This document shows, piece by piece, positions 24,446 through 36,891 of a DNA stretch of 64,000 nucleotides. The notes under the pieces were generated by a model. That model was given only the letters and a program-made list of their open reading frames with translations, was not told the DNA's origin and searched no databases. The DNA is from Rotaria sp. Silwood1. Taxonomy: Eukaryota; Rotifera; Eurotatoria; Philodinida; Philodinidae. Both the position numbers and the translations under genes were made by a program. Where the stretch lies: contig CAJNOP010000192.1 in NCBI GenBank assembly GCA_905250075.1, positions 71,854 to 135,853 on the forward strand. Direction: 5' to 3'. Each line of letters begins with the position of its first letter. Within the stretch, counting starts at the first letter, position 1.

Positions 24446-24871
24446 TTAATCATCACAGCCACCACCACAACCGGAACAACCTCCATCATCGCAACCTCCG
24501 CCTACGTCTCCACAATTGTCGTAATTATCTCCCTCGTGATCACCATAACAAGCACAAGCAGCAACGTAAGTAGTTGGTGACTTTGAATCAGAATTGCCAG
24601 GTCTGATATCCCTGATAGGACCTATGAATAAAAAGAACGAATTAAATTTGATTAAAACATAAATAAAATGAACTGTTTTTCTTTCATTTTATATCTATAT
24701 CTAATATGTAAAGTGTTTCTAAATTTTACAAAATAATGAAGACAAATAACAACCGTCAATTTCTTATTCTCTAAATTCTCTTTCATGTTTAAAAAAAAAA
24801 CATAAAACATTTTTTAGCTTTTACGAACCTGTTGGTCTCTTCTTATTATTTTTGCTTGTACACAAACCCAT
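24446..24871 (-). CDS. Small Cys/Gly-rich protein with acylation-type N terminus (72 residues)
   Basis: Two exons on the minus strand (24829-24871, then 24446-24621) join in phase across a 207 bp GT-AG intron, giving 72 residues. It begins MGLCTSKNNKKR: Gly2 with Thr5/Ser6 fits N-myristoylation, Cys4 fits palmitoylation and the Lys/Arg run fits binding to acidic lipids, as in Src-family and G-alpha N termini. The C-terminal half is rich in Cys and Gly-Gly (CGGGCDD ending), with nine Cys in all, which suggests metal binding or a disulfide/acylated surface. No family is recognised. It lies next to three prenylated vWA paralogs. A half-CRE (TGACGTAG) is at 24993-25000. It is too short for usual length filters, so it is easily missed. 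Confidence 0.7.
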
Positions 24872-25051
24872 GTGCTAATAGTCAAGATAATTTTGTACGT
24901 GTTTTAAACATAATATCAGTTTCGTTCTGTTGTTTTATATAGCAATACACTATATACGCATGTGTAGTGAGTCATGAATCTGTCGAAATCAATGACGTAG
25001 AATAGACGTACAATTTCCATAATGATATATATCAATTAGTCATATTCGAAG

Positions 25052-25584
25052 GGTAAATTCTCATTTCGTTGAAACGCTAATTAATTTTCTTGTTTCGTCG
25101 AAAAATTTGTTAGAGGTTTTTCCATAGTGTTCTCGTTTCGTCGAAAAATTAAATTGTAATGAAAAAAGCAGGGTCAAAGCAACTAGCTTAATTGCTTTGA
25201 TTGTCTTCAGCAATATTTTTTCTAAAGAAACTGATTAAGGGTGTGGGTGAGCGTTAGAATGAGGGTATTTTGTTCGCTCAAACCTATATTCACTCCCACA
25301 CCCACACACATTCTAAACAACAAATATTAACATTAGAAGAATATCTTGAAAAAGTTATGCGATTAATTGGTATTAAAAAATTCTGAATGGTTTTCTTATG
25401 TCTTCTTGTTCAATATAGTGCGTGTGTTTATTACAATGTTCTCAAATAAGCTCTTTCAACAGATTCATTGAGTTTCATTCTATTTAAAAGTCTATTCAAG
25501 AGAATCATAGAATTTATGATAAGCTAATTATGTTTATTATATTTTCATTTCATTTTATGCTTTTCGACGAAACGAGAACTAACC
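25052..25584. mobile_element. Second tandem-repeat-TIR element
   Basis: The segment of about 533 bp is flanked by ATTCGAAG(G) at 25044-25052 and 25585-25593, an 8-9 bp duplication. Terminal inverted repeats of about 26 bp start GGTAAATTCTC on the left and GGTTAGTTCTC on the right (other strand). The subterminal unit TTCTCGTTTCGTCGAAAA occurs three times on the left (near 25058, 25088, 25130) and once inverted on the right (25561-25578). The interior contains the G-rich palindrome 25239-25310 and a short coding-like stretch near 25330-25385 (TLEEYLEKVMRLIGIKKF, then a stop). The 8 versus 9 bp ambiguity leaves hAT and MULE both possible. Confidence 0.78.
25239..25310. repeat. G-rich palindrome inside the second element
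   Basis: GGGTGTGGGTGAGCG at the left faces CACTCCCACACCCACACAC at the right, so the segment can fold on itself. TTAGAATG/CATTCTAA at 25254 and 25309 extends the symmetry. It shares the GGTGTGGGTG core with 19648-19776. Confidence 0.5.
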
Positions 25585-25829
25585 ATTCGAAGGATATTTC
25601 ATTTTAATCCATATAAGAATGATATTTTGCTATTCATCGTTCATTCTATTATTTACCATGAAATAAACACACGCAAACATACACACACATACAACAGAGC
25701 CATTTCATGACTGGGGTAACAAACAAAGTTTCTTTTTTTGACTTAGATTAAGAGTATAAAGCAGAGAACGTGCATGAGAAACAAAACAAAACAGATAATG
25801 TGACAGGAAAAAAAACAAAAATTCAAATG

Positions 25830-28800
25830 TTAAGTATTCATTGTTGATGTCGATTGTTCATCATTTGCATCAAGCAAAGAAGATGATGATGAAGGTGTAA
25901 GAATAATATTCGAAAGATCGGCAGTCGTCAATGTAGCAGTAGGCGGATCTTTAGATTTAAAAATTTTATAACCAATACCAGCCGGTTTTGGTAAAAGTAG
26001 TGGAAGTGGCCGAAGTGAAACTTTAGTTAAATATGGTGAAAAATTTGTTTTTTGAATTCGTTTAACTTGTTGTTGATCTCTACAAATGATTTAATAAATA
26101 AAAATATGAATATTTTTCAAAATAATAATATCTTACATAGCTTTAGGTATGCCGGATAATGTATTTGCTTCACTCACTGCATATTGAATATCACGAGTGA
26201 GTCGATCAAAATTGACTTCATTTTTAGTAATAGAATTTTTTGTTGAACTTTTATATATTGGTAATAAATTAGCTGGTTGTACTAATGTTATTTTCGATCG
26301 AATTATTGTATAATCTTCTTCTTTACTATCATTATTTGTATGACTTTCATTTGAACGTGGTGGTGATGAATCATCAGGACAAAATACAGAATTTTCATCA
26401 GCACAATCTGATGTTGTTTCATTTATTGATCTTATATTATTACTTATACGAAGTTTATTACGTCGTTGTACATCATTCCAACGACGTACAATTTTTAATG
26501 TTTGATTTGAATTTGTTATCATAGGTTTTATTTCATGAGAATTTACATAACCATTACTATAAATTATTGTTGAATTATGTTTTTCATTTAAATCAGTTGA
26601 TGTATGAGATAACTAAATAAATAAATATTTATTAATCGAAAAATTTTACAAAAATCTAGATGATTTTTCTATTTCATGAGGAAACTACTTAACATTCTGA
26701 TTTGATAGATTTTTTAAACGTTTATTCACGTTTTCTGTTCGTCGATTAAAAATACTTCTTAACTTGTTCGAACTTTATTTTATTCAACCAGTTAACTTGG
26801 ATAAAATCGAAGCACTATTATCATCAGTACGTGCATTAGGTAATTTGAAATTTCAATTGATGACCAAAAAAATTGTTTTAACGAATGTTAAATGAGTCTT
26901 TTCGAATAGCAGACACTATATTTACAGCATTGAGAAGAATTGCTTTTCAGTCTTCTGTACATGATTATTTTTATTGTTTGTATTTATTACATGAAAATAA
27001 TGTGATGACTTATCTTATTTCTACTGTATCGTTTTAAGAAGAGTTATTAAGTAATTGAAACAGATTGAAGTACAAAAAATTCTCTATAAAAGGTTTGCAT
27101 CAGTCCACAGTACTTATTGGACATACAGTGAGCATTAAAATTAGTCAACAAGGTTTATTTTCAATCTGTTACTTCATAGAGAAAATGGTTTCCAATGTAA
27201 GTATGAAGAAATGAAAATTATTATCAGATTTTCCGAGTTAGCTTTTCAACACATTTCCCTACTAAATAAGGCATTGCCAAGTTCACAGTGACATTTTCTA
27301 GCTATTCCTAAGATTACTGTTATTGTCCTATATAGTAGTCTAAATCAAATTATAATTACTCATCGATAATTACATGTTAGATTTGCATATTATTCTATTG
27401 GCAAATAAAAAAACAAAAGTTGACTTACACGTGGTGCAATAGGTCTTGGTTTTAATCGTTGTTCATTTCTTGTTAATGGACGATAACGTGGATTAAGTAG
27501 ACGTGTCATTTTTTTCGGTATTTGTAAATCAAAATTTGTTATTTGTGTTGTATTTTCAATATATTCATCATCATCATCAATATTAGAATCATTATCAGCA
27601 TCGGATTCATCATCATTATTAAGCATTTTATTCATATCAAAACGTGTACGTCGATGTCGTCCACGTTGACTTATATTTTTATTTGAATCATCAATATATG
27701 ATGATGATATATTACTATTTTCATTTGTTTGACTTATTGATAACATTGATTCATCAGCATGAAAATTACTTTCGAGATTTTCATGTTCAGATTCTGATGC
27801 TGTTATACTTTCATCACTTGTATATTCTTTTGTTTTAATTTTTCGTTCAAGAATTTTCTTTCTATCATATTCTAAACGTTTTGTTTCAATTATATTAAAA
27901 TTAATTAATAATTTTTTTAATTTTTCAATTAAATGATTTGATAATTTTTTATGTTCACATAATGGACAATACCAATCACCATCAGGTACAGATAAAAGTA
28001 TTGGACGTAAACATTCAACATGATAAGCATCATCACAATCATCACATAATAATAAAACTTCTGGACGATCACTTTTTGAACATACTTTACAAATTGTTAT
28101 TATTGTTGATGCTTGTGCAGTTTTAGCTGTACGTAATTCTTCACCTGTTGTATTATTATCTTCATCAAGTTCAAAGAAATTATCATCATGTGCAATTTCA
28201 GTTGAATCAGGAAGATAATCATCAGAATTATATTCATCATCAGATAGATAATCAATATGTTCATCTGAACTTGAACTTGAAAAACAAAATTCATCATTTA
28301 TATTTCGTCGAGATGTTGTTTTACGTCGACGGCGAGATCGACCAGATTTATTATGCGTTGTTAATGTGATTGAAAGATCATTGGAAATTTTTGTTTTACC
28401 ATTCATTGAACGTTTTCTTTTATCTGTAGGGACCTAAAAAAAAAACTTTTTTGCACTTGCTAGTCGCATAATACTAAGAACAAAAACATAAAGTGGACAG
28501 TTTCTAGAAGGCCGATCTATCTTATTTTGAATAGAATTTTTTTTTACTTTTTCGTATTTTGGTTTTCTTAATCTAATATTATTATTATTCTAACTATTGA
28601 TTAGTTTACGCATTTTCATGCTGATCATATGACGCAACAGTGACACATCCATGCATCACTACAACTCGTCCTTGACATCTTGATTATAAATTTTTATCTG
28701 TACGAAAATTAAAAAAAAAACTGTAATATTTAGAGAAAATTTACAAAAGGTATTCCAGTATAAGTCTTCTCGTTAGTTATTTGACTTTCGGCGACATATG

Positions 28801-31580
28801 AATACGTCTGAATGAAGTCATTGAACAATATTTTATTGACGAAGAAACTTCTTCAGCTAATCCCTTCTATTTAAATACTACATAGTATCTATAGGGAAAA
28901 AAATAAATGAAATGGGAAGGAAGCAGCTGAAACATGACATGTGTCCTGACTACAATTTATCTATATGTAGTTTTTGATTGCTTTAAAGATTATTATGTAA
29001 AAATGAACTACTAATGTTTTATATTTGACTTACGCTGGTATAGAACCAATATTTTTTTATATAAAATTCTTGCATTAAGATTTGATACAGAATATGGAGT
29101 TTTATTCTTTTCTGTAAAAGAATTTCATACCTGTGATATAGTTTTCGAAGTGAGAACAGATGTTGGTTCTATTGTTGGTGCTTTTCGTGGTCGTGATGAT
29201 CGACGTATAGAAAGATTAGCATCGTCAATAAATGATTCTTCATGTTGTTGATCATTGTCTTCGATTTTAGAATTTTCATTATTATTGTTGTCTTCAGTAA
29301 TAATTTTACGTTTTCTACCTCGACGAGTTGTTGTTATGACTTGTTCATTTGGTTCATTTTTTATTTCTAATTCGATTTGATTTTTTGTATTGCTTACAGA
29401 TTTTACTGAACCTCTTGGTCGTCCACGTTTTTTCTTTATTGATTCTTCAATGCTTTCGTATTCAATTGATGTATATTCAATTTCTTCTTCTTTTATATTC
29501 ATGTCGATTTCCTTTGTTAAACTCTTTGGTCGTCCAGGTTTTCTTTTTGTTAACATATCATTAGTTTGATTATGATTGAGTGTTAATTCAACTTCGTGTT
29601 TTTCTTCTTTTATTTCAATATATACTTGATTTTTTACGTTGGTTAATGATTTAATTGAACCTTTTGGTCGTCCACGTTTCTTTTTTATTGGTTCATTAGG
29701 TTTTTCATCATCATCATCATCGTGTGACATTGGTTCATTTTTCTCTTCTTCTTCTTCTTTCTCTTGTTTAATTTCTTTTTTGGGTGAGTTTATTGAACCT
29801 TTTGGTCGTCCACGTTTTCGTTTTATTGGAATATCAGGTTTTTCATCATCTGTCGATACTGGTTCGGTTTCTTCCTCCTCTTCTTGTTCAATTTCCATTT
29901 CAATTTGAGGTTTTTCATTTTTTATTGAGTTAACTGAACCTTTTGGTCGTCCACGTTTTTTCTTTATTGATTCATCAAGTTTTTCATCATCATTTACTAT
30001 TGGTTTAATATCTTCTTCTTTCATATCTATTGCAGAAGGTAAGTAGCATTTTTCAAATTCATCCGAAGGTGATAATGAAGAAAACGGCTCATAATCAACA
30101 GTCCAGTCTATACAAAAAAAAGGAAAAAATAAATTTTCATCAAAGGAAAGGACAGAAGTGTAAAAGAGGCTTTTCGTAGGCTATCCTCAGTTTTCATCTT
30201 TCATAGTATAAATAATTAATTTATGCACAGAAGGATGAACTGCGTAAATTTTCTATCATAGGACATCTTTTTCCGAAAAGACTACAAAATGATATACTTT
30301 TTGACTTTTTTTCTCATAATAGTATTCCATAAATTCAGAAAATGTTTTCTACTGACATTCATTTTTTTGGCAGAACTTCAGCTAAGTTTTACTGATTGAT
30401 ATCTGTTAAATATAAGTCTAAAAATCAAAATGTATCTCGTTTCGTCCAGATTCTAGAATCAAACAACTAAATAATTCTCATATTCATTAAAAAAAGCGAT
30501 ATATCTGACACTTCTCTGTGTTCATCATGCATTTATGCTGGAAAAATGTGTTTAGAATCGTAAAAAACGACTTTATTTGATTATCAAATGATGGCTCTTA
30601 TGTATCCCTGTCCGTTTTGATTTAGCTTACCGGAAAACTTTGCTCGTACAACAGAATCTGTAATTAATAATTTTATAAAACTTTCAAATTCATTTCGATC
30701 TCTAGAAAAGCAAATACAGTTTTAAAAATATTTTCTTAATACATCTTATTTTACTTACTTAGCAACATTAGTCCATGTTCGATCAATATCAGCATCCTCA
30801 CGAAATAAACGCACAAAACAATCAGTATCCTATTAGATAAAATAAAATAAATTCATTCTTATATTATTCAAAATGATACATACCATAAAAAGCCAATAGG
30901 ACATTCCAAAACGATCACGACCTAACGGTATTGATTTAATTTCTCTTGCTGTTTTATCAACAAGCGTATTTTTAAATGTTTGATTTAAATCAAATTGACT
31001 TTCTAGTAAATTCTAGAAATAAAATTTTCCTTTCAAAACAACAAAATCAATTAATTTTCATAATTACTTACTTTTAAAATTCGAACTTTAACATTAATTT
31101 CTGCTTGTAAATAACCTGTTGTTGACAAATGATTACTATCATTTAAATCAAAACGAGAAGCAAACTACAGTATAAAAAAGAAATATTATAAAAAGAAAAA
31201 AGAAAAAACTCAACTTACTTTAGTAATTATTGAATCAAATTTTTCACGTTGAGTATTTTTAGCTAATGACAATCGTTTAAGAAGAATAAAATGAAAATCA
31301 ATAAGACGTGGTGGAACTGAATCTAAATAAAGAATATTTTTTATTAATAAATAATTATGATATAAACAAAAAATTTACTTCGTTCTTCATAATTTATAAG
31401 ATGATCTTCAAAACGTTGTAATGAATAATTTGGTAAATCGAGTATAGATCGAAATTTTTCAAGAAAACAAAGAACTATTCCATAATTAGAATCATTAAGT
31501 AATAATAAACGACGTTGATCTTTATCAATAATTTCATTTTTTGGACTGAATTCAGTCGAAAGATTATCTTCAGTAATCAT
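25830..31580 (-). CDS. rsf1: Remodeling and spacing factor 1 (RSF1) homolog
   Basis: Ten exons on the minus strand (31379-31580, 31219-31322, 31072-31164, 30884-31012, 30759-30829, 30631-30701, 29131-30107, 27429-28433, 26137-26612, 25830-26079) join in phase to 1125 residues. The N terminus matches RSF1 (FLEKFRSILDLPNY; later GRDRFGMSYWLF, the WHIM-type region near 130-210). Exon 7 (residues 224-549) is acidic and carries five GRP-core AT-hooks of the type KKKRGRPKGS, plus a sixth basic patch. A PHD finger follows (about 664-709; CKVC, CDDCDDAYH, WYCPLC), then the RSF1-type RFDMN segment in an Asp/Glu-rich tail. RSF1 partners the ISWI ATPase SNF2H to space nucleosomes in the nucleus. The AT-hook array is an addition to the usual RSF1 plan, as far as I recall. 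Confidence 0.92.
26613..27428. other. Long intron of RSF1
   Basis: GT-AG intron of 816 bp with no recognised gene or terminal repeats. Other long RSF1 introns lie at 28434-29130 and 30108-30630; nothing was recognised in them either. Confidence 0.6.
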
Positions 31581-31614
31581 GCGTGTTTTTTATTGACTTT
31601 TATTGTTTGTAAAA

Positions 31615-31645
<31 letters not shown>

Positions 31646-32768
31646 AATTTTAATCATTCGAATTGATAAAGATAAACTTATGATCTACAAATAAATAATA
31701 TTGATATACATTATGTTATAGTATATAGACAATAGAATAATGTTTGTAAGAAAATGATTTTATTGTGCTTTCATCATGTGTACTGTTGTCCTCGTCCGCA
31801 ACCGCTTCCATTTTTTATCATCTTTGTTAATGTTAAATTATGATTAGTCAAAGTATTAGCGATTTAAGACATACAATTCATAGATGTCTCTATTGAAATT
31901 TTAATAATATCTATTATATGAATAAATATTTTCAATACAAATTCCTATTTGTTTATGTTATTTCACACAATGAATATATATGCCATTTTTAAAATTATAT
32001 ACAGCTAGATAAGATTTATATTATTATCAAAATCACCTTGAGTATGAAATATAATAAATATAGACAAATATATCTTTTTATCGATCATGTGCATTCATGT
32101 AACGGTGACCTTAGAAAATATATTCGAACTATATGATATAATGATTACAGCAGTATATGATTGAATGTTTTTATTAGAAAGTTACTCAACTGGAAATAAA
32201 TTGAATTATTTTTTGTTGTTCGCATGTACTCATCTCTTTTTTTTTCTCACAGTTCGGGAATCGAGAAAAGAAAAAATCATCATAGACATTTCATGTTGCT
32301 TTTCACAACGTAAATATATATCACGAGTACTGAGTCATTTTTGTTCGCTCTTGAGAGCAAAAAAAAAAGGGAAGTGTTTTCAAAATTTTCGTGTATAAAT
32401 ATTTATATGATTTATTAACACATGTGGCATATCAGAGAAAGAATAGAAAATTTCTCGTCCTCATCGTTTATCAATTGCTATATTAATATAAGTGAATCAT
32501 TAATATATTCAAATTAAACGCATGATTACTATAACTATTACTTTGTCGATGAATAATTGCCAACTTTTTTGAATATCATAACAATGCATAAATGTCGATC
32601 AAAAAGAAACAAGCCAAAAAAAAAATCAATCTTATTTTCTGTCGTCTCACCTGTTTGACATATAAATATTGTAGCGACTATAAATATTGATAGTGTCTGA
32701 GTTTGAAATATCAGAACGATAACTTACTTAAAACACATCCTTATCGATTCGCATATTTCTTTAGAAGC
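31581..32768. other. Divergent intergenic region between RSF1 and the MBL hydrolase
   Basis: Shared upstream region of two divergent genes. It contains an ATT/TTA trinucleotide run at 31620-31645 and no coding chain. A TTTCTTTAG acceptor-like site at 32756-32764 lies 4 bases before the hydrolase ATG. Confidence 0.55.
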
Positions 32769-33691
32769 ATGGGAACGAGTACTTCCGTAGAAAACATTAA
32801 TGATACACATTCCGATAAATATGGAATATCCGTCAACGATGAAGATGAAAAGGTATGTCGTTAAATTTTACTTTAAACTCGACTTCATATTTATATTTCT
32901 CTTAGATTATAACAGAAATTTCATCTTATGATCTTGTTTGTTTGGGTGTTGGTAAAGGTGCTACTGCAGTCTATTCAAATCAAGCGAGTAGTTCATTTGC
33001 TCTTGTACGTCGATCAACAGGTGAATGTATTCTTCTCATTGATATTGGTCTTGGTTCAATATTTGCTCTTCAAAAATATTTAAAAAATCCTAATGTCAAA
33101 CCTCGACAAATATTCGTTTCACATAATCATACAGATCATAGTGGAGAATTGCCTGTATATATTGCTAATGAAGCTTTAAAATCTATCGTTCATGTTTATT
33201 GTTATATAGGCATTCAATCTCGTTTACGTCAAAATCGTTGTGCGGAACTTGACTCAGCAACAACCGATCTTTTTCATAATGTACAATGGATTATGTGTGA
33301 TGAATCACAAGATGTTGAACTTGATTCAGGAGATCTGAATTCGAAATTAAAAATACGTGTTCAACGTAGTCAACATAGTGAATTATGTGCTGGTTTTGTT
33401 CTTTATGAAAATGATCAACCAATTCTTAGTTTTTCTGGAGATTCAGGTTTTAATGAACCATTTTATAAATATCTTTGGACGGCACCAACAATTTTAGTTG
33501 ATGGTCGTGAAACCAGTACTTATGAACATGCAAGTTTTGATGAAATTTTAAATTTTTATAATACAACAGGTGTACAACGACGAGTTTTTGTCTATCACTA
33601 TGGTCTTGAACGTGAAAAGCCAACATTTCCTGTTGATTCTATATCAGCTATATCACCTGGTCAAAGTATACAATTAATATTACCTCAATAA
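32769..33691 (+). CDS. Metallo-beta-lactamase-fold hydrolase
   Basis: Two exons (32769-32852 and 32906-33691) join in phase to 289 residues. The zinc-binding HxHxDH motif is intact (HNHTDH, residues 101-106), preceded by the IDIG strand and followed by later candidate metal ligands in SFSGDSG, the His of YEHAS and the His of VYHYG. This set is typical of the RNase Z-like branch of the fold, which hydrolyses phosphodiesters or thioesters; the substrate is not predictable. The first exon encodes MGTSTS, a fair N-myristoylation sequence, so the enzyme may be membrane-bound. The first exon is separate from the catalytic body, so the anchor could be a later addition. Close relatives may be bacterial, but that needs a search. 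Confidence 0.85.
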
Positions 33692-34467
33692 ATTTCATTG
33701 ATCAATTTGATTATGTGCAATGAAAACATCTATCATTATCTTGAATGTATAAACATTGATTATTTTTGCCCTTATATGTGAATATAGTACAACAGGAAAA
33801 ATGAAGAAGTAATATGAAATATAAATACTAGAAATATATCTCCGATTTATATTGTATATTAACTTGCAAATGAAATCAAAAATTAAGATGCATATTTATG
33901 TTTCATATAAATAGCACTTTGATCATTGATGGTCATAAATTTTTGCATGACAATTCTGTTTTTTTTCTTTTGTTTTTGAAAAAATTAAGTATTCGTATTT
34001 GATCTATAAATATTTATTATAAAAATATTTCTGCAATATTTTCAATCAAATCGTTTCATACAATACGATATGAATGTTCTAAACACTAAAACCTACTTGA
34101 TTTTTAATTTTCAGTTTTCGAACACGTCAGTCCGATATTTGAGATGTGTTGTCATCTTTATTTTAAACATATAGATTGACTTTTTGTGCTTAAAAACTCA
34201 TATAAATGTATGGATGAATTTTTAATTATTTTTATTAATTGCTGAGATAATAATATACAAATATAGAAATTTCTGACTCTTTCTCGTAATAAGTAAATAT
34301 CAATAAGACACTCAACACGAGATAACATATGACACAAAATAAATTTTTTAAAAAACAGTAGAAAATAACTACAGCTAGAATATGAATAAACTCAATAAAG
34401 AATCGGTTTTGTTTTTATGAATAAGAGTTTGAATGTTTAATACGACTAATTTTTCACAAACATCAAC
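33692..34467. other. Convergent intergenic region
   Basis: 3' flanks of the MBL hydrolase and the glucanotransferase; very A+T-rich with AATAAA-like signals. No gene seen. Confidence 0.6.
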
Positions 34468-36891
34468 TTATTTGTCGGGTTTCGCTAATGGTTTTACTGA
34501 TGGTTCTTCTGACGATTCGTCTGACGGTTCTTCTAATGGTTCTTCTAATGGTTCTTCTAATGGTTCTTCAGGTATAATAAATCGTCCACACATTTGTGTT
34601 AATTCTTGAAGTTTATTTTTGTCTTTTTGTTTTAATTGTTCCCATTTAAATCGCCAACGCCAATTTTCTTCATAATCTGGTGTAAATGCTCTGAAAAAAT
34701 ATGTTGAATTAAAAAACAAATATGTACAAACAATTATTTCAACATACGGATCATTCATTCGACAATGTTCTTCAAGATTAAGTACATCTTGAAATAGAAT
34801 AATCGATGTATTAGCTGCACTAGCATGTACCATTCGAATGAAATCCCAATTAATATTATGTTCTGGATCACCTTCTTTTTGTAAATATTTAATTAAATTT
34901 TCTTTTTCTTTTTTCGTTGCATTATGACGAAACCATGCAACTATAAAATTTCAGAAAAAAAAAGATTTGATTAATAAAACAAAGAATATTTTTTAAAATC
35001 GATAAACATTACTTGTTGTATTATTGTCATGAGTTCCAGTATAAACAACACTATTTGGAACATAATTATGTGGTAAATATATATTAGCTCCATTAGTACC
35101 AAAACCAAATTGAAGAACACACATACCATTAAGATCATATTTATCACGAAGATCAAATACTTCTTGTGTTAAATAACCTAAATCTTCAACAATTAATGGT
35201 AAATCATTACCAAGTGCTTTGGTCACTGCTGTTAAAAATTCATCACCTGCCAAAGAAAAGAAAACGAATCAATTGAATGGAAGTCAAAGAAAATACAATT
35301 AGAAAATTTACCACAGGCTGTAATCCATGAACCTTTACTTGGTGCTTTAGGTTTTCCATCTGATCCAATTGGAATAGCCCTTAAAAACAAAAAGATAATA
35401 TTTGATGCATTCGAATACAGACTTCTATTTGTTTATTGGAACATTTCAATCATTCGTTAATATAGAAAGAAAAATACGAATACTAACTGTGGTTTCGAAT
35501 ACAAAGCCTGTCCGATGCAGAATTCTTACTCTTCCATACACATTAGCCAACCATAAGACCAAGTGTTTATGATAGTATATGCATGAGTCATCAACTCAAT
35601 ATCCAGTTGGAAAATCCTTAATCCATTTAGAAAGAAAATGATTTTGAAAAGCTATTATTATTAATACATCTCTTAAATTTTCTTCTGATATTTTTATCAA
35701 GCTCAATTGTGAGTTTTTAATTAAAAAAAGAAAGAAAGTTTATCTTACCAATAAGCTTCTAAACCACGAAAATGATCAATACGAAGAACATCAACTGTTT
35801 CCAAACATTTTTTCAAACGTTTTATCCACCAGTCGAAATTGGTCTTACGTAAATTACCTGTCCAATCGTAAATTCTAAAAAAATTGAAATCATTCAGCTT
35901 TAATTTTTGTTTTCTTCAAATTATGACACCCACGGATTATTCCATAATTGTCCATTTTCACTAAATGAATCAGGTGGAGCACCTAAAATAAATAAAATAA
36001 AATTTATCTACATTATATTATAAATTTACCTGATACTACTGTTGGTAATGCAGTTTTTGGATCAAGTTGAAATAATGATTGGTTTGCCCAAACATCTGCA
36101 CTATCGTAATCAACATAAACAGGCATATCTATAAATAAATAAATAAATATTTTAGGATCAATAATTTTCTTAGAACTATTTACCACCAAGAATAATAATT
36201 TCATGTTGATTAGCATATTGTTTTAATTGACTCCATTGATGAAAAAAAATATATTGAAGAAATATATGTTGATCAATAACATTTGCGTGTTCATGTCGTT
36301 TTTGTTCTAAAGCTTTTTTATCGCGTTGTTTTAATTCTTTTGGCCATTTTGACCATGATTGATTATTTTGTTCAGCTTTAATTGCCATATAAAGTGTATA
36401 GTCATCGAGCCAATATTGTTCTTTTTTAATAAATGCACTAATTTCTTTTTTTAAATTTGTTAAATTATTTTTTTTGTAATTATTATATGCTTGATTTAAT
36501 ACACTATATTTCCATTTCAATACTTTACTAAGTTCAATTTGATCACCAAATTTTGGTCGATTAGATTCAATATCCGATTGAACAAGTAGACGATCATCAA
36601 CTAATTTTTCTAAACTAATCAATAATGGATTACCAGCAAAAGCTGATGTACCAGAATATGGTGAAGGTTTTTCGCTGGCAGTTAAAGGTAGAATCTATAT
36701 ATAATTTAAAAAAAAAAATACAATATGATTTTTAATTAATTTCTCTTCCTAACCTGCCAAATTTTTTGATTACATTCAAGTAAGAAATCAACAAATTTAT
36801 ATGCTTCACTACCAATATCACCGATACCATTTGGTCCGGGAAGACTAATAATATGAAGAAGAATACCTGATGCACGATCAAGTTTTACCAT
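34468..36891 (-). CDS. malQ: 4-alpha-glucanotransferase (amylomaltase / disproportionating enzyme, GH77)
   Basis: Nine minus-strand exons (36754-36891, 36184-36694, 36030-36128, 35934-35982, 35749-35874, 35312-35379, 35013-35246, 34748-34940, 34468-34690) join in phase to 546 residues, close to bacterial and plant enzymes. It transfers alpha-1,4-glucan segments between maltodextrins. GH77 landmarks appear in order: SAFAGNPLL, DMPVYV..DSADVWAN, the nucleophile Asp299 in RIDHFRG, the acid/base Glu351 in VEDLG, Asp404 in THDNNTT, and RMNDP..NWRWR near the end. One intron starts GTGGGT. After the enzyme body comes an EEPL-repeat tail of about 33 residues. Animals normally lack GH77, so horizontal acquisition followed by intron gain is the likely history. 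The start ATG follows a TTTCAG acceptor-like site (36910). Confidence 0.95.
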
